NCBI GenBank assembly: GCA_964035575.1
Contig: OZ037885.1
Location: forward strand, 1,342,001 to 1,406,000
Length of the DNA: 64,000 bases
DNA from: Rhynchopus sp. YZ270_cl-10
Lineage: Eukaryota > Euglenozoa > Diplonemea > Diplonemida > Diplonemidae
Direction: 5' to 3'
Shown: piece after piece, positions 1-11,080 of the stretch
Position numbering within the stretch: position 1 is the stretch's first letter
Layout: each line of letters opens with the position of its first letter
Notes under the pieces: generated by a model
What the model saw: only the letters and a program-made list of their open reading frames with translations
Databases searched by the model: none
Told to the model about the DNA's origin: nothing
Made by a program: the position numbers and the translations under genes

Positions 1-1
1 A

Positions 2-520
2 GAGGAAATGGACAACATCAAACGCGACGTCTCTCACTATGTCGACAACTCGAAACGCGGCGAACGCGACATGGGCGGCACGGTCGCGACATTACAAAAA
101 CAGATGCAGAACACCTCCTCTGTGCTGAACAAGCTGATCGACAGGGTCATGGCGGTGGACGAATTCGTGACGTCCGAGAAGGCGCGGGGCGGACACCACC
201 ATCACAACACCCTCAGGTCCGTCTCGCCCCCTCGTGCTAAGAAGCACTCCATCCCCGCAGCGCACCTCAGCTCCTCCCGCGACAGAAGCTTTGCACCTCC
301 CGGCCCACCCGCCGCCCTGCCCTCCACAGCCCTCATCGGCACCTTCCAAGACGACATCTCTCTGTGCGACGCATCCGAGATGACCTCGCGTGCCTTCTCC
401 CCACCCCGCCATCGTGTGCCCTCCTCCTCTGCCATGTCCAAAGTGATGGCGTCCGAACAGCTCACCCTCCTCCACGCAACAGGGCAGATGCAGCCTGTGT
501 CAGCACCGAGGGAGTGGTGA
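2..520 (+). CDS. C-terminal end of an unknown coiled-coil protein (5' partial)
   Basis: The frame is already open at the left edge, so this is the last part of a longer gene; about 172 residues are visible and the stop is at 518-520. The first 60 residues are charged and heptad-like, with leucines in LQKQM and LNKLIDRV, and look like a short coiled coil. The rest is low-complexity, rich in Ser, Pro, His and Arg, with SPPR-type motifs (SVSPPRAKK, FSPPRHRVP) that resemble proline-directed phosphorylation sites. I recognise no family. Codon use is GC-rich like the other genes of the window, which supports real coding. The stop lies only a few bases before a 13-bp minisatellite, so the 3' UTR either is the minisatellite or is very short. 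Confidence 0.6.
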   Translation, partial: EEMDNIKRDVSHYVDNSKRGERDMGGTVATLQKQMQNTSSVLNKLIDRVMAVDEFVTSEKARGGHHHHNTLRSVSPPRAKKHSIPAAHLSSSRDRSFAPPGPPAALPSTALIGTFQDDISLCDASEMTSRAFSPPRHRVPSSSAMSKVMASEQLTLLHATGQMQPVSAPREW

Positions 521-524
521 ATTT

Positions 525-3047
525 GGGTGGAGAAGTGGTGTGGAGAAGTGGTGTGGAGAAGTGGTGTGGAGAAGTGGTGTGGAGAAGTGGTGTGGAGAAG
601 TGGTGTGGAGAAGTGGTGTGGAGAAGTGGTGTGGAGAAGTGGTGTGGAGAAGTGGTGTGGAGAAGTGGTGTGGAGAAGTGGTGTGGAGAAGTGGTGTGGA
701 GAAGTGGTGTGGAGAAGTGGTGTGGAGAAGTGGTGTGGAGAAGTGGTGTGGAGAAGTGGTGTGGAGAAGTGGTGTGGAGAAGTGGTGTGGAGAAGTGGTG
801 TGGAGAAGTGGTGTGGAGAAGTGGTGTGGAGAAGTGGTGTGGAGAAGTGGTGTGGAGAAGTGGTGTGGAGAAGTGGTGTGGAGAAGTGGTGTGGAGAAGT
901 GGTGTGGAGAAGTGGTGTGGAGAAGTGGTGTGGAGAAGTGGTGTGGAGAAGTGGTGTGGAGAAGTGGTGTGGAGAAGTGGTGTGGAGAAGTGGTGTGGAG
1001 AAGTGGTGTGGAGAAGTGGTGTGGAGAAGTGGTGTGGAGAAGTGGTGTGGAGAAGTGGTGTGGAGAAGTGGTGTGGAGAAGTGGTGTGGAGAAGTGGTGT
1101 GGAGAAGTGGTGTGGAGAAGTGGTGTGGAGAAGTGGTGTGGAGAAGTGGTGTGGAGAAGTGGTGTGGAGAAGTGGTGTGGAGAAGTGGTGTGGAGAAGTG
1201 GTGTGGAGAAGTGGTGTGGAGAAGTGGTGTGGAGAAGTGGTGTGGAGAAGTGGTGTGGAGAAGTGGTGTGGAGAAGTGGTGTGGAGAAGTGGTGTGGAGA
1301 AGTGGTGTGGAGAAGTGGTGTGGAGAAGTGGTGTGGAGAAGTGGTGTGGAGAAGTGGTGTGGAGAAGTGGTGTGGAGAAGTGGTGTGGAGAAGTGGTGTG
1401 GAGAAGTGGTGTGGAGAAGTGGTGTGGAGAAGTGGTGTGGAGAAGTGGTGTGGAGAAGTGGTGTGGAGAAGTGGTGTGGAGAAGTGGTGTGGAGAAGTGG
1501 TGTGGAGAAGTGGTGTGGAGAAGTGGTGTGGAGAAGTGGTGTGGAGAAGTGGTGTGGAGAAGTGGTGTGGAGAAGTGGTGTGGAGAAGTGGTGTGGAGAA
1601 GTGGTGTGGAGAAGTGGTGTGGAGAAGTGGTGTGGAGAAGTGGTGTGGAGAAGTGGTGTGGAGAAGTGGTGTGGAGAAGTGGTGTGGAGAAGTGGTGTGG
1701 AGAAGTGGTGTGGAGAAGTGGTGTGGAGAAGTGGTGTGGAGAAGTGGTGTGGAGAAGTGGTGTGGAGAAGTGGTGTGGAGAAGTGGTGTGGAGAAGTGGT
1801 GTGGAGAAGTGGTGTGGAGAAGTGGTGTGGAGAAGTGGTGTGGAGAAGTGGTGTGGAGAAGTGGTGTGGAGAAGTGGTGTGGAGAAGTGGTGTGGAGAAG
1901 TGGTGTGGAGAAGTGGTGTGGAGAAGTGGTGTGGAGAAGTGGTGTGGAGAAGTGGTGTGGAGAAGTGGTGTGGAGAAGTGGTGTGGAGAAGTGGTGTGGA
2001 GAAGTGGTGTGGAGAAGTGGTGTGGAGAAGTGGTGTGGAGAAGTGGTGTGGAGAAGTGGTGTGGAGAAGTGGTGTGGAGAAGTGGTGTGGAGAAGTGGTG
2101 TGGAGATTGGTGTGGAGAAGTGGTGTGGAGAGTGGTGTGGAGAAGTGGTGTGGAGAAGTGGTGTGGTGAAGTGGTGTGGAGAAGTGGTGTGGAGAGTGGT
2201 GTGGAGAAGTGGTGTGGAGAAGTGTGTGGAGAGTGGTGTGGAGAAGTGGTGTGGAGTGGTGAAGTGGTGTGGAGAAGTGGTGTGGAGAGTGGTGTGGAGA
2301 AGTGGTGTGGAGAAGTGGTGTGGAGAAGTGGTGTGGAGAAGTGGTGTGGAGAAGTGGTGTGGAGAAGTGGTGTGGAGAAGTGGTGTGGAGAAGTGGTGTG
2401 GGAGTGGTGTGGAGAAGTGGTGTGGAGAGTGGTGTGGAGAAGTGGTGTGGTGAAGTGGTGTGGAGATGTGGTGTGGGGTGTAGTGGGGGTGTGGAGAAGT
2501 GGTGTGGTGAGTGGTGTGGAGAAGTGGTGTGGAGTTGGTGTGGGTGTTGTGGGTGTGGTGTTGTGGTGGGTGTGGGTGTGGAGTGTGGGGTGTGGTGTTG
2601 TGTGTGGGAAGTTGGTGTGGAGAAGTGGTGTGGGAGTGGTGTGGTGAGTGGTGTGGAGAAGGGTGTGGGTGTGGGTGGGAGTGGTGTGGAGAAGTGGTGT
2701 GGAGAAGTGGTGTGGAGATGTGGTGTGGGGAGTGGTGTGGAGAGTGGTGTGGAGTGGTGTTGGGTGTGGAGTTGTGGTGTGGAGAAGTGGTGTGGAGTTG
2801 GGTGGAGAGTGGTGTGGAGAGTGGTGTGGAGAGTGGTGTGGGAGGGTGGTGTGGAGAAGTGGTGTGGAGAAGTGGTGTGGAGAAGTGGTGTGGAGAAGTG
2901 GTGTGGAGAAGTGGTGTGGAGAAGTGGTGTGGAGAAGTGGTGTGGAGAAGTGGTGTGGAGAAGTGGTGTGGAGAAGTGGTGTGGAGAAGTGGTGTGGAGA
3001 AGTGGTGTGGAGAAGTGGTGTGGAGAAGTGGTGTGGAGAAGTGGTGA
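525..3047. repeat. 13-bp minisatellite, unit GTGTGGAGAAGTG
   Basis: The unit repeats without error from about 530 to 2104, about 120 copies. It is degenerate from 2105 to about 2850, with units losing or gaining 1-6 bases, and becomes regular again to 3047. One strand is purine/G-rich and contains no stop in any frame, and 13 is not a multiple of 3. Long open frames therefore appear in all three forward frames and on the reverse strand. They are by-products of the repeat, not genes. The array begins directly after the stop codon of the gene at 2-520. Confidence 0.97.
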
Positions 3048-4366
3048 GAGGGATAGAAAAAAAAAAAACGAAATTCCCCGAGAGTGTGTGTGTGTGTGGT
3101 GTATTGATTTTTTTAAATAGAAAATGCTCCCCTTTTTTAGAATTTTTTTTTTTTTTGGGCTAAGTTCCTTTGTTGCAAAGGCAAGATTATTGCTAAACGA
3201 AAGGGATAAAAAGCAGAAGGGGAGGAAGTTAAGCAGTTCCTCACCCTTTTGGCAGGTAGAACAAAATAGTGGATCTGTAGTCGAAATAGTGGATGTAGCT
3301 GTAGGCGGTCCATTGTACTTTCTGTTCTTTGAATTGAAAGTACACAAAGCTAATTAGAGCTCAATTAGAATGAGCAATTTTTTGTTGTTGTTTTTCTTAG
3401 ACGGGTGGGGAGGGGGAAAATGAGAAAAAAAAACCGTCGGTAAACAATTGGATCATGCGGTTGGTGAAAGCTATTTTGGTGAATTTTTTGGTGAATACTT
3501 TGTGACATTAAAGCACGAGGCTTGCGATCATCTTACTAAACTTTCCTCTTTTTGTAAGGTTTCTTTGTTACTGTAAGTAACGCACTACAACGTCAACGGT
3601 ACAAAAAAAAAAGCCTCATTTGCATCAGACACATTCACCCCTTTATTGGCTGAATGTGATCACCGATGCTGGCAAAAAATTAAAACCCGCAGCCTTCATT
3701 TCGTACTTTGTGCTTTCACCCGGATGGCTGGCATCGTACAGTGGGTCAGTCGGAGGTGCCTGCATCAACAACCACAGTTTATCCACCACCTTACCAACCA
3801 CCAACCACACCAAACCCTTTTGTTGACCCAACGTGATTAGAACCCAAAAAGTAAAACGTCCTCCCCCACCCCCCCTCCATTCTCTCCCCAACAGCTTTTT
3901 ATCCATCTCTTTCTCTCTATCCATCTTCCAACCGAACCCTGCTGCATCAGACTAAATTAACCAAAGAATCCCCGCATCTCATTTGAGTGAAGCGGGGGAG
4001 GGCATAGATGAATTTTCAGGTCAATCCTCCAGCTCCCACCCAAGGCCAGCTCCTAACCCTTTAGGTGCCCTGCATCTTAGTTAACCTGCGTTTCCAATGA
4101 ATCCCATTTGCATCTCATTTGCGTGGAAGTGAGGGGCACAGATGTAAAACACCAAAATTGATTGTAGGACTACGGCGGGATTTGTACTTCAATCAAAGGT
4201 TTTCTTTTTACATCTACTGTTGTAGGTCGCAGGGTAGTTGTGTTTTTGGCATCGTATCGGAGATGCCTGCATCAACAACCACAGTTTCAAATGATTTTTT
4301 CAGGTCAAACCTTCCAACTCCCAACCAAACCCACAACACACAGGTAGAACCCCCACCGCAAACACC
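3048..4366. other. Non-coding spacer upstream of H2B with an internal duplication
   Basis: AT-rich, with poly-A and poly-T runs and no convincing gene. Two stretches are diverged copies of each other. One pair shares GCCTGCATCAACAACCACAG (around 3759 and 4265). The other shares TTTTCAGGTCAA followed by a CCAACTCCCA-like stretch (around 4013 and 4299). ATTTGCATC-type words recur near 3618 and 4107. The copy closest to the gene abuts the H2B start and may hold its promoter or 5' leader; that is inference. Confidence 0.5.
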
Positions 4367-6095
4367 ATGTCTCCCCCGGAAGGGTCGATGAAGTACGATG
4401 CCATCGGGGCCTGCGATGCTGCAGCCATGCCCTTCGAGCCCATCAGCATGGCGAAGGGCAAGGGAAAAGGGAAAGGCAAAGGCAAAGGGAAGGGGAAGGT
4501 ATGGTGAGACGGAAAAGCCGGTCATTGCACTGTCACGAGACTTTGTGTTTCAAGTCAACTTTTTTTTCAAAATGAATGTATATTCTATTCTCTATACCAT
4601 CAAACAGTCAAGCGCAGGTGTCGGGAAAGGGCACGGAAAAGGTAAGGGGAAGGGCAAAGGAAAGGGGCGCGGTAAGGGCAAGGGGAAGGATGACTACGCG
4701 GCTAAGGTATTGTCAACACAGCTTCTGCGTCTCAAATGATACATCAACCATACTCGCAACCAACAGACTGAGAGAGGCGAACGCCCGGCCCGACGCACGA
4801 AACAAAATAAAGCAAAAATGTGGTCGGTCTTCATTCATCGGGTATGTCGTTTTATGTTTTTTTTGGATAACTCCGCATGACTAACGCATCACTCCCCCTC
4901 CTGAGTCCTCCTCCCTACCCTTCTGTGTTTGAGATTAGCGATGAGGGGTGTGTTGACTTTTTTGTTCCACCCTCTTTAGTAGTACGGTAGCGAGCGCGAG
5001 AGGCTTAGGTTCATCTCACAAAGCTTTTCTCCTTTTGGGGCTGCAGAGCCGGTGATTTGCACTTCTTGCGTACTTTTTGCACCTCCCCACTTCAGCTACA
5101 CCTTTTCCTTTAGGTGACTAAGGCACGAGAGGCTTAGGTTCATCTTATAAGCTTTTTCCTTACACGTAGTGTTATTCGAAACTCGAATCATAAAGCCAAC
5201 GTTTAATCGCCTGATACCGACTATTCTCCCCTTTAAAAATTACCTGCGCCAAAATTCAGATCTCATACACTGTTTTTGGCTGCGTTCAACGAAAATAATC
5301 TTCCCCCCTTTTTCTAGTCGAGTAATCAAGATCAGTTGGCGACTGTAAGAGTCGAGTTTTCTTTCTTTTTTCACCCTCCACCCTTTTGAACCCTGCCTTC
5401 ATACCGTCCTTTTCTCAACACCATCTCCCCCTTGCAGGTCCTGAAGAAACTGAACGAGGAAATCCAAGAGAATAAAGACAACAGCAAAAAGGCGAAGTAC
5501 ACGATCTCCACGAAAGCAATGGGCATCATGAACTACTGCATGACAGACACCTTTGAGCGTCTTATGCAGCAGTCCAGCATGCTTCTCAAATTCTCCGGCG
5601 TTAAGACCTGCGGTTCATCGTATGGAAACACCACCTTTGGTAAAACTTCAACCACCCCAGCTCACACCAAATAAACAATGCTTTTTTCGGCAAAAAAAAA
5701 AAACATAAAACCGCGACCCGGACCGGGTCAGGGATCCGGTTGAATCTGTTTTATGAAATATCCTGGGGTTCTCCATACATTTTTTTTTGCCTTTTTTGCG
5801 GATTACAACTGCCACCCCACCACCCCCCACCACCCCTGCAGTGTGATTAATAAAAGAGTAACAAGCACAAAAAAAAAAAAAAGTACAAATAAACAAAAAC
5901 ATCCACAAACTCCCTTGCAGTGTGATACAAGCATCGTGCCGTCTGCTCATGCCGATGGAAGGGGAGCTGGTCGAACAGAGCATGCGACAGGGACGTCGTT
6001 CTCTTGTCAAATTCAAGGAGAGCAGAAAGGAATCAACGAACAAAGGCAAACAGGGCAACCGCCGCCAGGACAAACAGGACGGAGACTACAACTAG
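4367..6095 (+). CDS. H2B: Histone H2B, divergent, with a Gly-Lys repeat N-terminal tail
   Basis: Core nucleosome histone that pairs with H2A in the nucleus. Exons as read: 4367-4498, 4608-4706, 5438-5619, 5921-6095; donors GTATGG, GTATTG, GTATGG; the joined frame gives 195 residues. Identification rests on the histone fold: YAAKVLKKL, then ISTKAMGIMNYCMTDTFERL (human H2B has [20 protein letters not shown]), then VIQASCRLLMPMEGELVEQS (human EIQTAVRLLLPGELAKHA). The tail is unusual: about 30 residues before the fold are almost pure GK repeats, split by intron 1. The loop before the fold is longer than in canonical H2B (NEEIQENKDNSKKAKYT). The C-terminus extends by about 30 charged residues. Intron 2 (731 nt) holds two copies of a short dispersed repeat. 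Introns in a core histone gene suggest a replication-independent variant, which is inference. Confidence 0.87.
4998..5030 (+). repeat. Short dispersed element, 3' half (GAGGCTTAGGTTCATCT)
   Basis: Inside H2B intron 2. It matches the second half of the element at 5113-5158 (GAGAGGCTTAGGTTCATCT, then AAGCTTTT) but lacks the leading GGTGACTAAG. Confidence 0.6.
5113..5158 (+). repeat. Short dispersed element GGTGACTAAG...GAGGCTTAGGTTCATCT
   Basis: Inside H2B intron 2. A T-rich tract ending in TTTAG precedes GGTGACTAAG; after seven bases comes GAGGCTTAGGTTCATCTTA and then AAGCTTTTT. Related copies lie at 28639, 28156, 29521 and 16510. Its role is unknown. Confidence 0.65.
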
Positions 6096-6842
6096 ACTGT
6101 GCACCTTTTTGAAAGGGTGTGTTGTGTATGGGGGAAAAAAGTTATATTTTTGGGCTGCTCGCTCTCTAAATGAAATGTAAAAATGTTTTTAAATGTTGTG
6201 AACACTTTTTGAAGATGTGTGCATAGGATACATTTTTCAACGTCTCGTTTTGTTTTGTTTTTTTTTTGGCTCTGGTGCCTGCGTCCGTAGAGACGTTGGC
6301 ACCTGCGAACCTCGTTGTTTTGTGTCTAAGAATCCAACGAAGCGTCAAAAAATCCTCCCTTGACGGGCCAACAAAGCCTTCTCGTTTTACCCACCCTGCC
6401 ACGTCGCTCGTAGTCTCGATCGCTTCCCTCCCCCCCCTCAAGTCCCTAACCAATTTGTAAGTCTTGTGCACGTCCCTCTGAGGTGCGCGTTTTGTATTTA
6501 AAAAAAAGTGGGTTGTGGGTATTTTGCCTTATTTCTTATAACCTTATAACCTGACGATTCCTTCTGCTGAGGTGCATCAGAGCTGTGATGCGAAAAAGGC
6601 TGATTCTGGGGGGTGTACTGACTGCAACGGGGGGGTGGTTGGTGCGAACACCACAACCCACACACTTGTAGGCAACTGCTCCGCGAATGAGGTTTGCTTT
6701 TCCACCACATTCCCACCTGCCCCTGTCTGTTAGGAGAGGTGCTCCCATCAAGCACAGAGGACTGTCTCTCTGACCACATCCACAACGTCACCACTACAGC
6801 ACCCCCTCTCCCCCTCCTCCTCCTCCTCCTCTGCCAACAACG
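6096..6842. other. Non-coding spacer between H2B and the PPR-like gene
   Basis: No gene seen. It contains T-rich and A-rich stretches. From about 6760 to 6838 there is a long pyrimidine tract (CTCCCCCTCCTCCTCCTC type) that ends just before the ATG at 6843. This could be a 5' leader or a splice-acceptor-like tract. Confidence 0.5.
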
Positions 6843-8702
6843 ATGCGACGTTGCGTTCCTCATGTCCTGTCGCACCTAGCCCCCTCCTCCACCTATGTGC
6901 GCCACCTCTCCGCATCTGCCATCGAAGGCGAGCTTGAAAAGCAGACCAAACGCAAGCGTACACGCACCGTGCGTGCGCCACGTATCGCAAAGCCTACGCG
7001 GATCGATGCCCTGCAGAAGAAGGTAAAGCTTCTGCGTGACCCCATGCACATGGCGTCCGTGCAGGATGGGAGTGTTGAAGATGCGGACGGCGCTGCGAGG
7101 GAGTACGTCGCCCCGGCAGAGGAGAACGCGGACCACAGAATGGACGCGATGATGGAGGCGAACTTCACGGCGCATGAGTGCATGGAGAAGCTTACGCAGC
7201 AGAAGGAGACACTCTCGGATGAGCAGGTGGCACGCCTGGTGGCACACTGCATGGCGCAGGCGCAGGCTGCACACGACGGCACGTTGACGATCACGATGTT
7301 CGACAACGTGGTGGAGGAGGCTGAAGAGCTTCTCCGCCAGGCAGAAGCCTTTGGCCACAACGCAGGCGCAGCTGCGTTCTCGACGCTCATCTGCATCCAA
7401 GCAAACCCTGCCAACGGTGTGGCACGCGACATACCACGTTGCCTTGAGCTTCTCCAAGACGAAGCCATTCAACGCAAGATCAACGACGTCAACGGCCATG
7501 CACCCTCCTGGGTGTACGACACTGTCCTCAAGGGCTGTGCGATGGACGAAGACGAGGAGGCCGCACTCACCATCGTAGAGGACCTTGCCCCGCCGCTGTC
7601 GGACGTTGCGTATGAGTTTGCATTGAGCAGCTGCAACACCATTGCTGCAGGGGAGCGGGTCTTGGCTGCGATGGCGGAGAAGGTGGAGACAGACACGCTA
7701 CACATGGTGGCGTTGATGAAGTGCGCGACGAAGGCGAAGGCGTACGACCGTGTTGATGAGATCTTTGCGGACCTGCTTGCGCACGACGGGGCGGGCCCAG
7801 AGGCGCACCTTGCACTGCTCGCAGCGCGCTGCAGTGCGAAGCGTCCACCCATGCCCACCTTCCACACAATGATGTCGACCCTCCGCAACGGCGACGCCAC
7901 ACCCGCCCTGCTCTCCTCCATCCTCCACCTCGCTCTCATCCATGTTTCCCAAATAGGGGACGACTACTGCATCATGGCACACAAGACACTCGAGGTTGCC
8001 TCCAAGCTAGGCTACGACAGGGACACTGCGCTCCTGACACGAGCGATGTGGGTCTTCACACGTGTAGGTGACGAGGACACAGTACGTGCCCTTTCCGCCA
8101 AGGCGCGTGGGGTAGGAGATGCATTGGAGGGGCACCACTTTGAGCTAATGAGGTGTGCCACAGAACATTATTTGTTTTTGGAAAATCCTGAGCTTTTTGT
8201 CGTCATCCATGAACCAACGTGCGTTCATCTCATAAACCATAAACTAAATCTCTGCAGTATAGAGTGGAGGGGGTTCACAGACTAGAAATTTTTAAAAAAA
8301 CTGCAAATAATTTGGAAAAGTTTGTTATGTAATTTACACCCAAAAAAAAACAACTACTCCCACACAAGGCAGGCGTTCTTTAAAAGCGGCAACCGAGAGG
8401 AGGCAGGACTGATGCTTGAGAAGGAGCTAGACCGGCGGCAGATCCCTTACGAGTTGATTGCACACCACACGAGGTTCACTGGGTACAGCGTCGTCCCTGC
8501 GAAGATCCGAGCGCACAGCATGCCGAGACGGGAGTTCAGAGACCAGTTTGAGGTATGTGTCGTTGTTGCTTCTTCTTCTTGGTGCTTCTGGAAGAAAATC
8601 GGTCCTGGAAGATGATACAGCAACTACATCATATTTTTATCCCCACAGATGTCGCAGCTGAACACAATGGGCACACCCAGCACACCAAAGGTCGGCCGTT
8701 AG
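6843..8702 (+). CDS. Mitochondrial helical-repeat protein (PPR-like)
   Basis: Probably a mitochondrial RNA-binding or ribosome-associated helical-repeat protein. Read as exons 6843-8152, 8369-8552 and 8649-8702, giving 515 residues. The first intron uses a GTGTGC donor and is the least certain joint; the second is a plain GTATGT...CAG intron. The start gives an Arg-rich, acid-free leader (MRRCVPHVLSHLAPSSTYVR) typical of a mitochondrial targeting peptide, followed by a basic patch (KQTKRKRTRTVRAPR). From about residue 110 the chain is a series of paired helices with PPR-like spacing: AAAFSTLICIQ, SWVYDTVLKGCAMDEDEEAA, TDTLHMVALMKCATKAKAYD, DTALLTRAMWVFTRVGDEDT and, across the first intron, FELMRQAFFKSGNREEAG. 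Repeats are degenerate, so the PPR label is by pattern only. No RNA-editing or nuclease domain is visible. Confidence 0.68.
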
Positions 8703-9126
8703 AAATGCAACAAAACACCTATTTTTTTGAGGTGTGTTTCTTTTTGTGCAAAAACCCCCCTCCTCCTTACCCCCCTATTATCCTCTTGGGCGGTCTGAGG
8801 CACCTTACCCAAAGCAAAAAATAACCAACTGACCCATTTTGTTTCCCCTCTCCCTCTCCTCTCCCCCCTCCCCTCACCCTCCCCAAAAACAAACAACCAA
8901 GGGAAGAACGTCCCACCCCACCACCCCCACCCCCCCCACAAGCACACAGCACCGTGGGGAGAAATTCCGCAACATCTAACCCCCCAATTTTTTTTTTTTC
9001 ACAGTTTATTTACCCTCCCCCCCCTTTCCCCCCCCTTTAACGGAATTTAAAAAAAAGACAACTTCTTTTTCTCTTAATTCTTTGGCACATTCTTTTTCTT
9101 TCCCCATACCACCCCTCCCCTCTACA
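8703..9126. other. Pyrimidine-rich non-coding spacer
   Basis: Mostly C- and T-rich low-complexity sequence (CCCCTC, CACCCC and poly-T runs) that ends in CCACCCCTCCCCTCTACA before the ATG at 9127. No gene or RNA seen. Confidence 0.6.
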
Positions 9127-10497
9127 ATGCGACGTGGCTCGAGCACACCGTCCACAAGCAGCAGACGATGGGTCATGCGACTGGCATACCTGCTGGGTGG
9201 AGCCCTCTATGTCATAGGTGCACAAGAAGTCTACTACACAGGCGCCGGGTCCATGAAGACGTTCCTGCCACCCCTCCCGTACTTCCTAGGGATGATGTTG
9301 TCTATCATGCTGCCGCCACCTGGTGAGGAGCGTCCAGCATCAAAGGCCACTGCAGAGGAGTCTTCGAAGATTATGATAAAAATCGCGACCCTCGAGGCTA
9401 CGGGGTACATCATGACGTATTTGGGTATTTCTTATGCGGGAAGCACGATTTTTACTATTGTGTACGGTTGTATGTCGCTTGTCGTGGCTATGGTGCGATG
9501 GTTGTTGACAGGGAAGGTGGTGCTGCGTGGACAGTTTGTGGGGATGTTGATCGCGGTGTTGGGTATATGCAGCACTGCGTTTGAAGGGTTCAATGCACCA
9601 GAGGCGGCATCGACGGAGTTGGGTGTGTTCTTTACGTTGGTTGGGTGCTTTGCGTATGCAACGGAGTATGTGTTTCTCGAAGAAGCGCTGTCCATGATGC
9701 CCACCACAACAGTGCTGTACACATTGGGGAAGTACTGTAGTGTGCTCTTCTTAACGCTCTTCCTGACAATAGGTCTTCCGCACCACAAAGCATGGATTGA
9801 GGATCAAGTGGCAGCACACCACGGCCGGATTGAGATTGTGTTCCTGCTGTATGTGATGATGATCCCCTGCTCGTTCTTCAAGAATTATGCGTGGCTCGGT
9901 GTCATCCGTGGCGATGGGGCGGTGACGACGGGGCTGATGCAGGGGTGCAGGTCGGTGCTGACCTTCACGCTTTCGGCAACGCTGTTCTGCTCGGAGCAGA
10001 ACCCAAACCAGTGTTTCTCCATGTATAAGGTATGCAGACGAGGGGGGTGGGGTTTTGATAATGAAATGGATGGTAGGACTGTGTGGCTGCGGTCCGTGAG
10101 AGGGGCTTTGTATGCCAAAGCCCTCTCGCAAATATCAGTCTGTGTAAACACAGAGCCGACTTTGGGAATCCTGCTGCAGGTGGTGTGGGTAGGAGTAGGA
10201 GGTGTCGACTACTCTGTTTGAAGTACGGTAGCGTTACCCGGGGTAGCGTAGCACAAATAAGAAAAACGTCGAGACACATAGTGACCACAATACATTGTCA
10301 AAAAGAAGTGGAGATTGCACAACCGAGGCAAACTACACTACTCCAACAAATTATTAATACAATACAACATGAAAATTACACAGGGAATCGCTACAGTCCT
10401 CGTCGTCGTCGGCACAGTGGTGTACGCACAGCAGACCCCAGAGACTCCAGAGCGGCCTGCCACCCCGCCTTACCATAAGTCCGGTGAGCTTGTCTAA
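9127..10497 (+). CDS. Drug/metabolite transporter superfamily membrane protein (EamA/SLC35-like)
   Basis: A multi-pass carrier of the DMT superfamily; substrate not predictable. Exons 9127-10029 and 10384-10497 (GTATGC donor, CAG acceptor, phase 0) give 338 residues, the usual size. The first helix is LAYLLGGALYVIGAQ. Around residues 100-125 comes the DMT signature helix (GISYAGSTIFTIVYGCMSLV), then GQFVGMLIAVLGIC. In the second half, GLMQGCRSVLTFTLSATLF precedes the intron, and the last helix (GIATVLVVVGTVVYAQ) lies wholly in exon 2. That helix is what confirms the joint, since exon 1 alone would lack the tenth segment. The tail is short and Pro/Thr-rich. I chose the ATG at 9127 because it follows the pyrimidine tract and sits just before the basic N-terminus. 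An upstream in-frame ATG at 9082 lies in non-coding-looking sequence. Confidence 0.8.
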
Positions 10498-11080
10498 CGC
10501 TTCAGGCCTAGAGAGCAAAAAGAAAAGGTGGGGGGAAAGTGGCTGACCGCTTTTCAGATAATGAAAACAAACCAGCAATTTAGATAGGGGTGGGGTGCCT
10601 TTTTTGAGTGAAAATGTGTCTTCGGTGTGACACACTGCTTAAAGAGTAGGCAGGGGGCTGGGCATAGGTGACCACAACAGACTGTATCGGCGGTGTGAGG
10701 TGTAAAAAAAACACCACCTTGATACAGAGCGAAAGGCAACACAAAAAAATGTGTATCCTCCCCCTCGCGGGAAACACATTTTTTGTGTCCACCTGCGAAA
10801 GTGTTTTACACCTTTTTTGCAGAGCACCTTTTGATGAGTTTCTTCTCTCTTCCCAATGCTCCTTCACAACATTGGGTTGTGTATATTGGGTTATGTGTGC
10901 CCATTTCATATATCACCGTGTTGGGGGGTGTACCGGTCATTGTACCAAAGGTGTTCTTGTCACAAGAGGGATTTTCTTGTATTTCGCAATACCTATGCAA
11001 TTTATTGAAATGCATAATAGAAGGGATTATTGTCAAATGAATCATCTTGTTCTCAAATGCTTTTCTTTGAAAAGTATATG
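10498..11080. other. Non-coding spacer
   Basis: AT-rich, no supported gene. Short stem-like repeats such as GGTGTAAAAAAAACACC occur near 10700. The foldback element begins at its right end. Confidence 0.5.

Noticed and set aside
364-3347. Very long open frames of 600-960 codons over the 13-bp array on both strands
   Set aside because: They arise because the repeat contains no stop codon in those frames. The translations are pure repeats and all frames are open alike.
10097-10130. Stem GAGAGGGGCTTTG...CAAAGCCCTCTC in the transporter intron as a possible small RNA
   Set aside because: About 11-12 pairs with a bulge and no other RNA-gene feature; too weak to call.
9751-10288. Minus-strand frames over the transporter gene
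   Set aside because: Shadows of the real + strand gene, which has clear membrane helices and splice sites.
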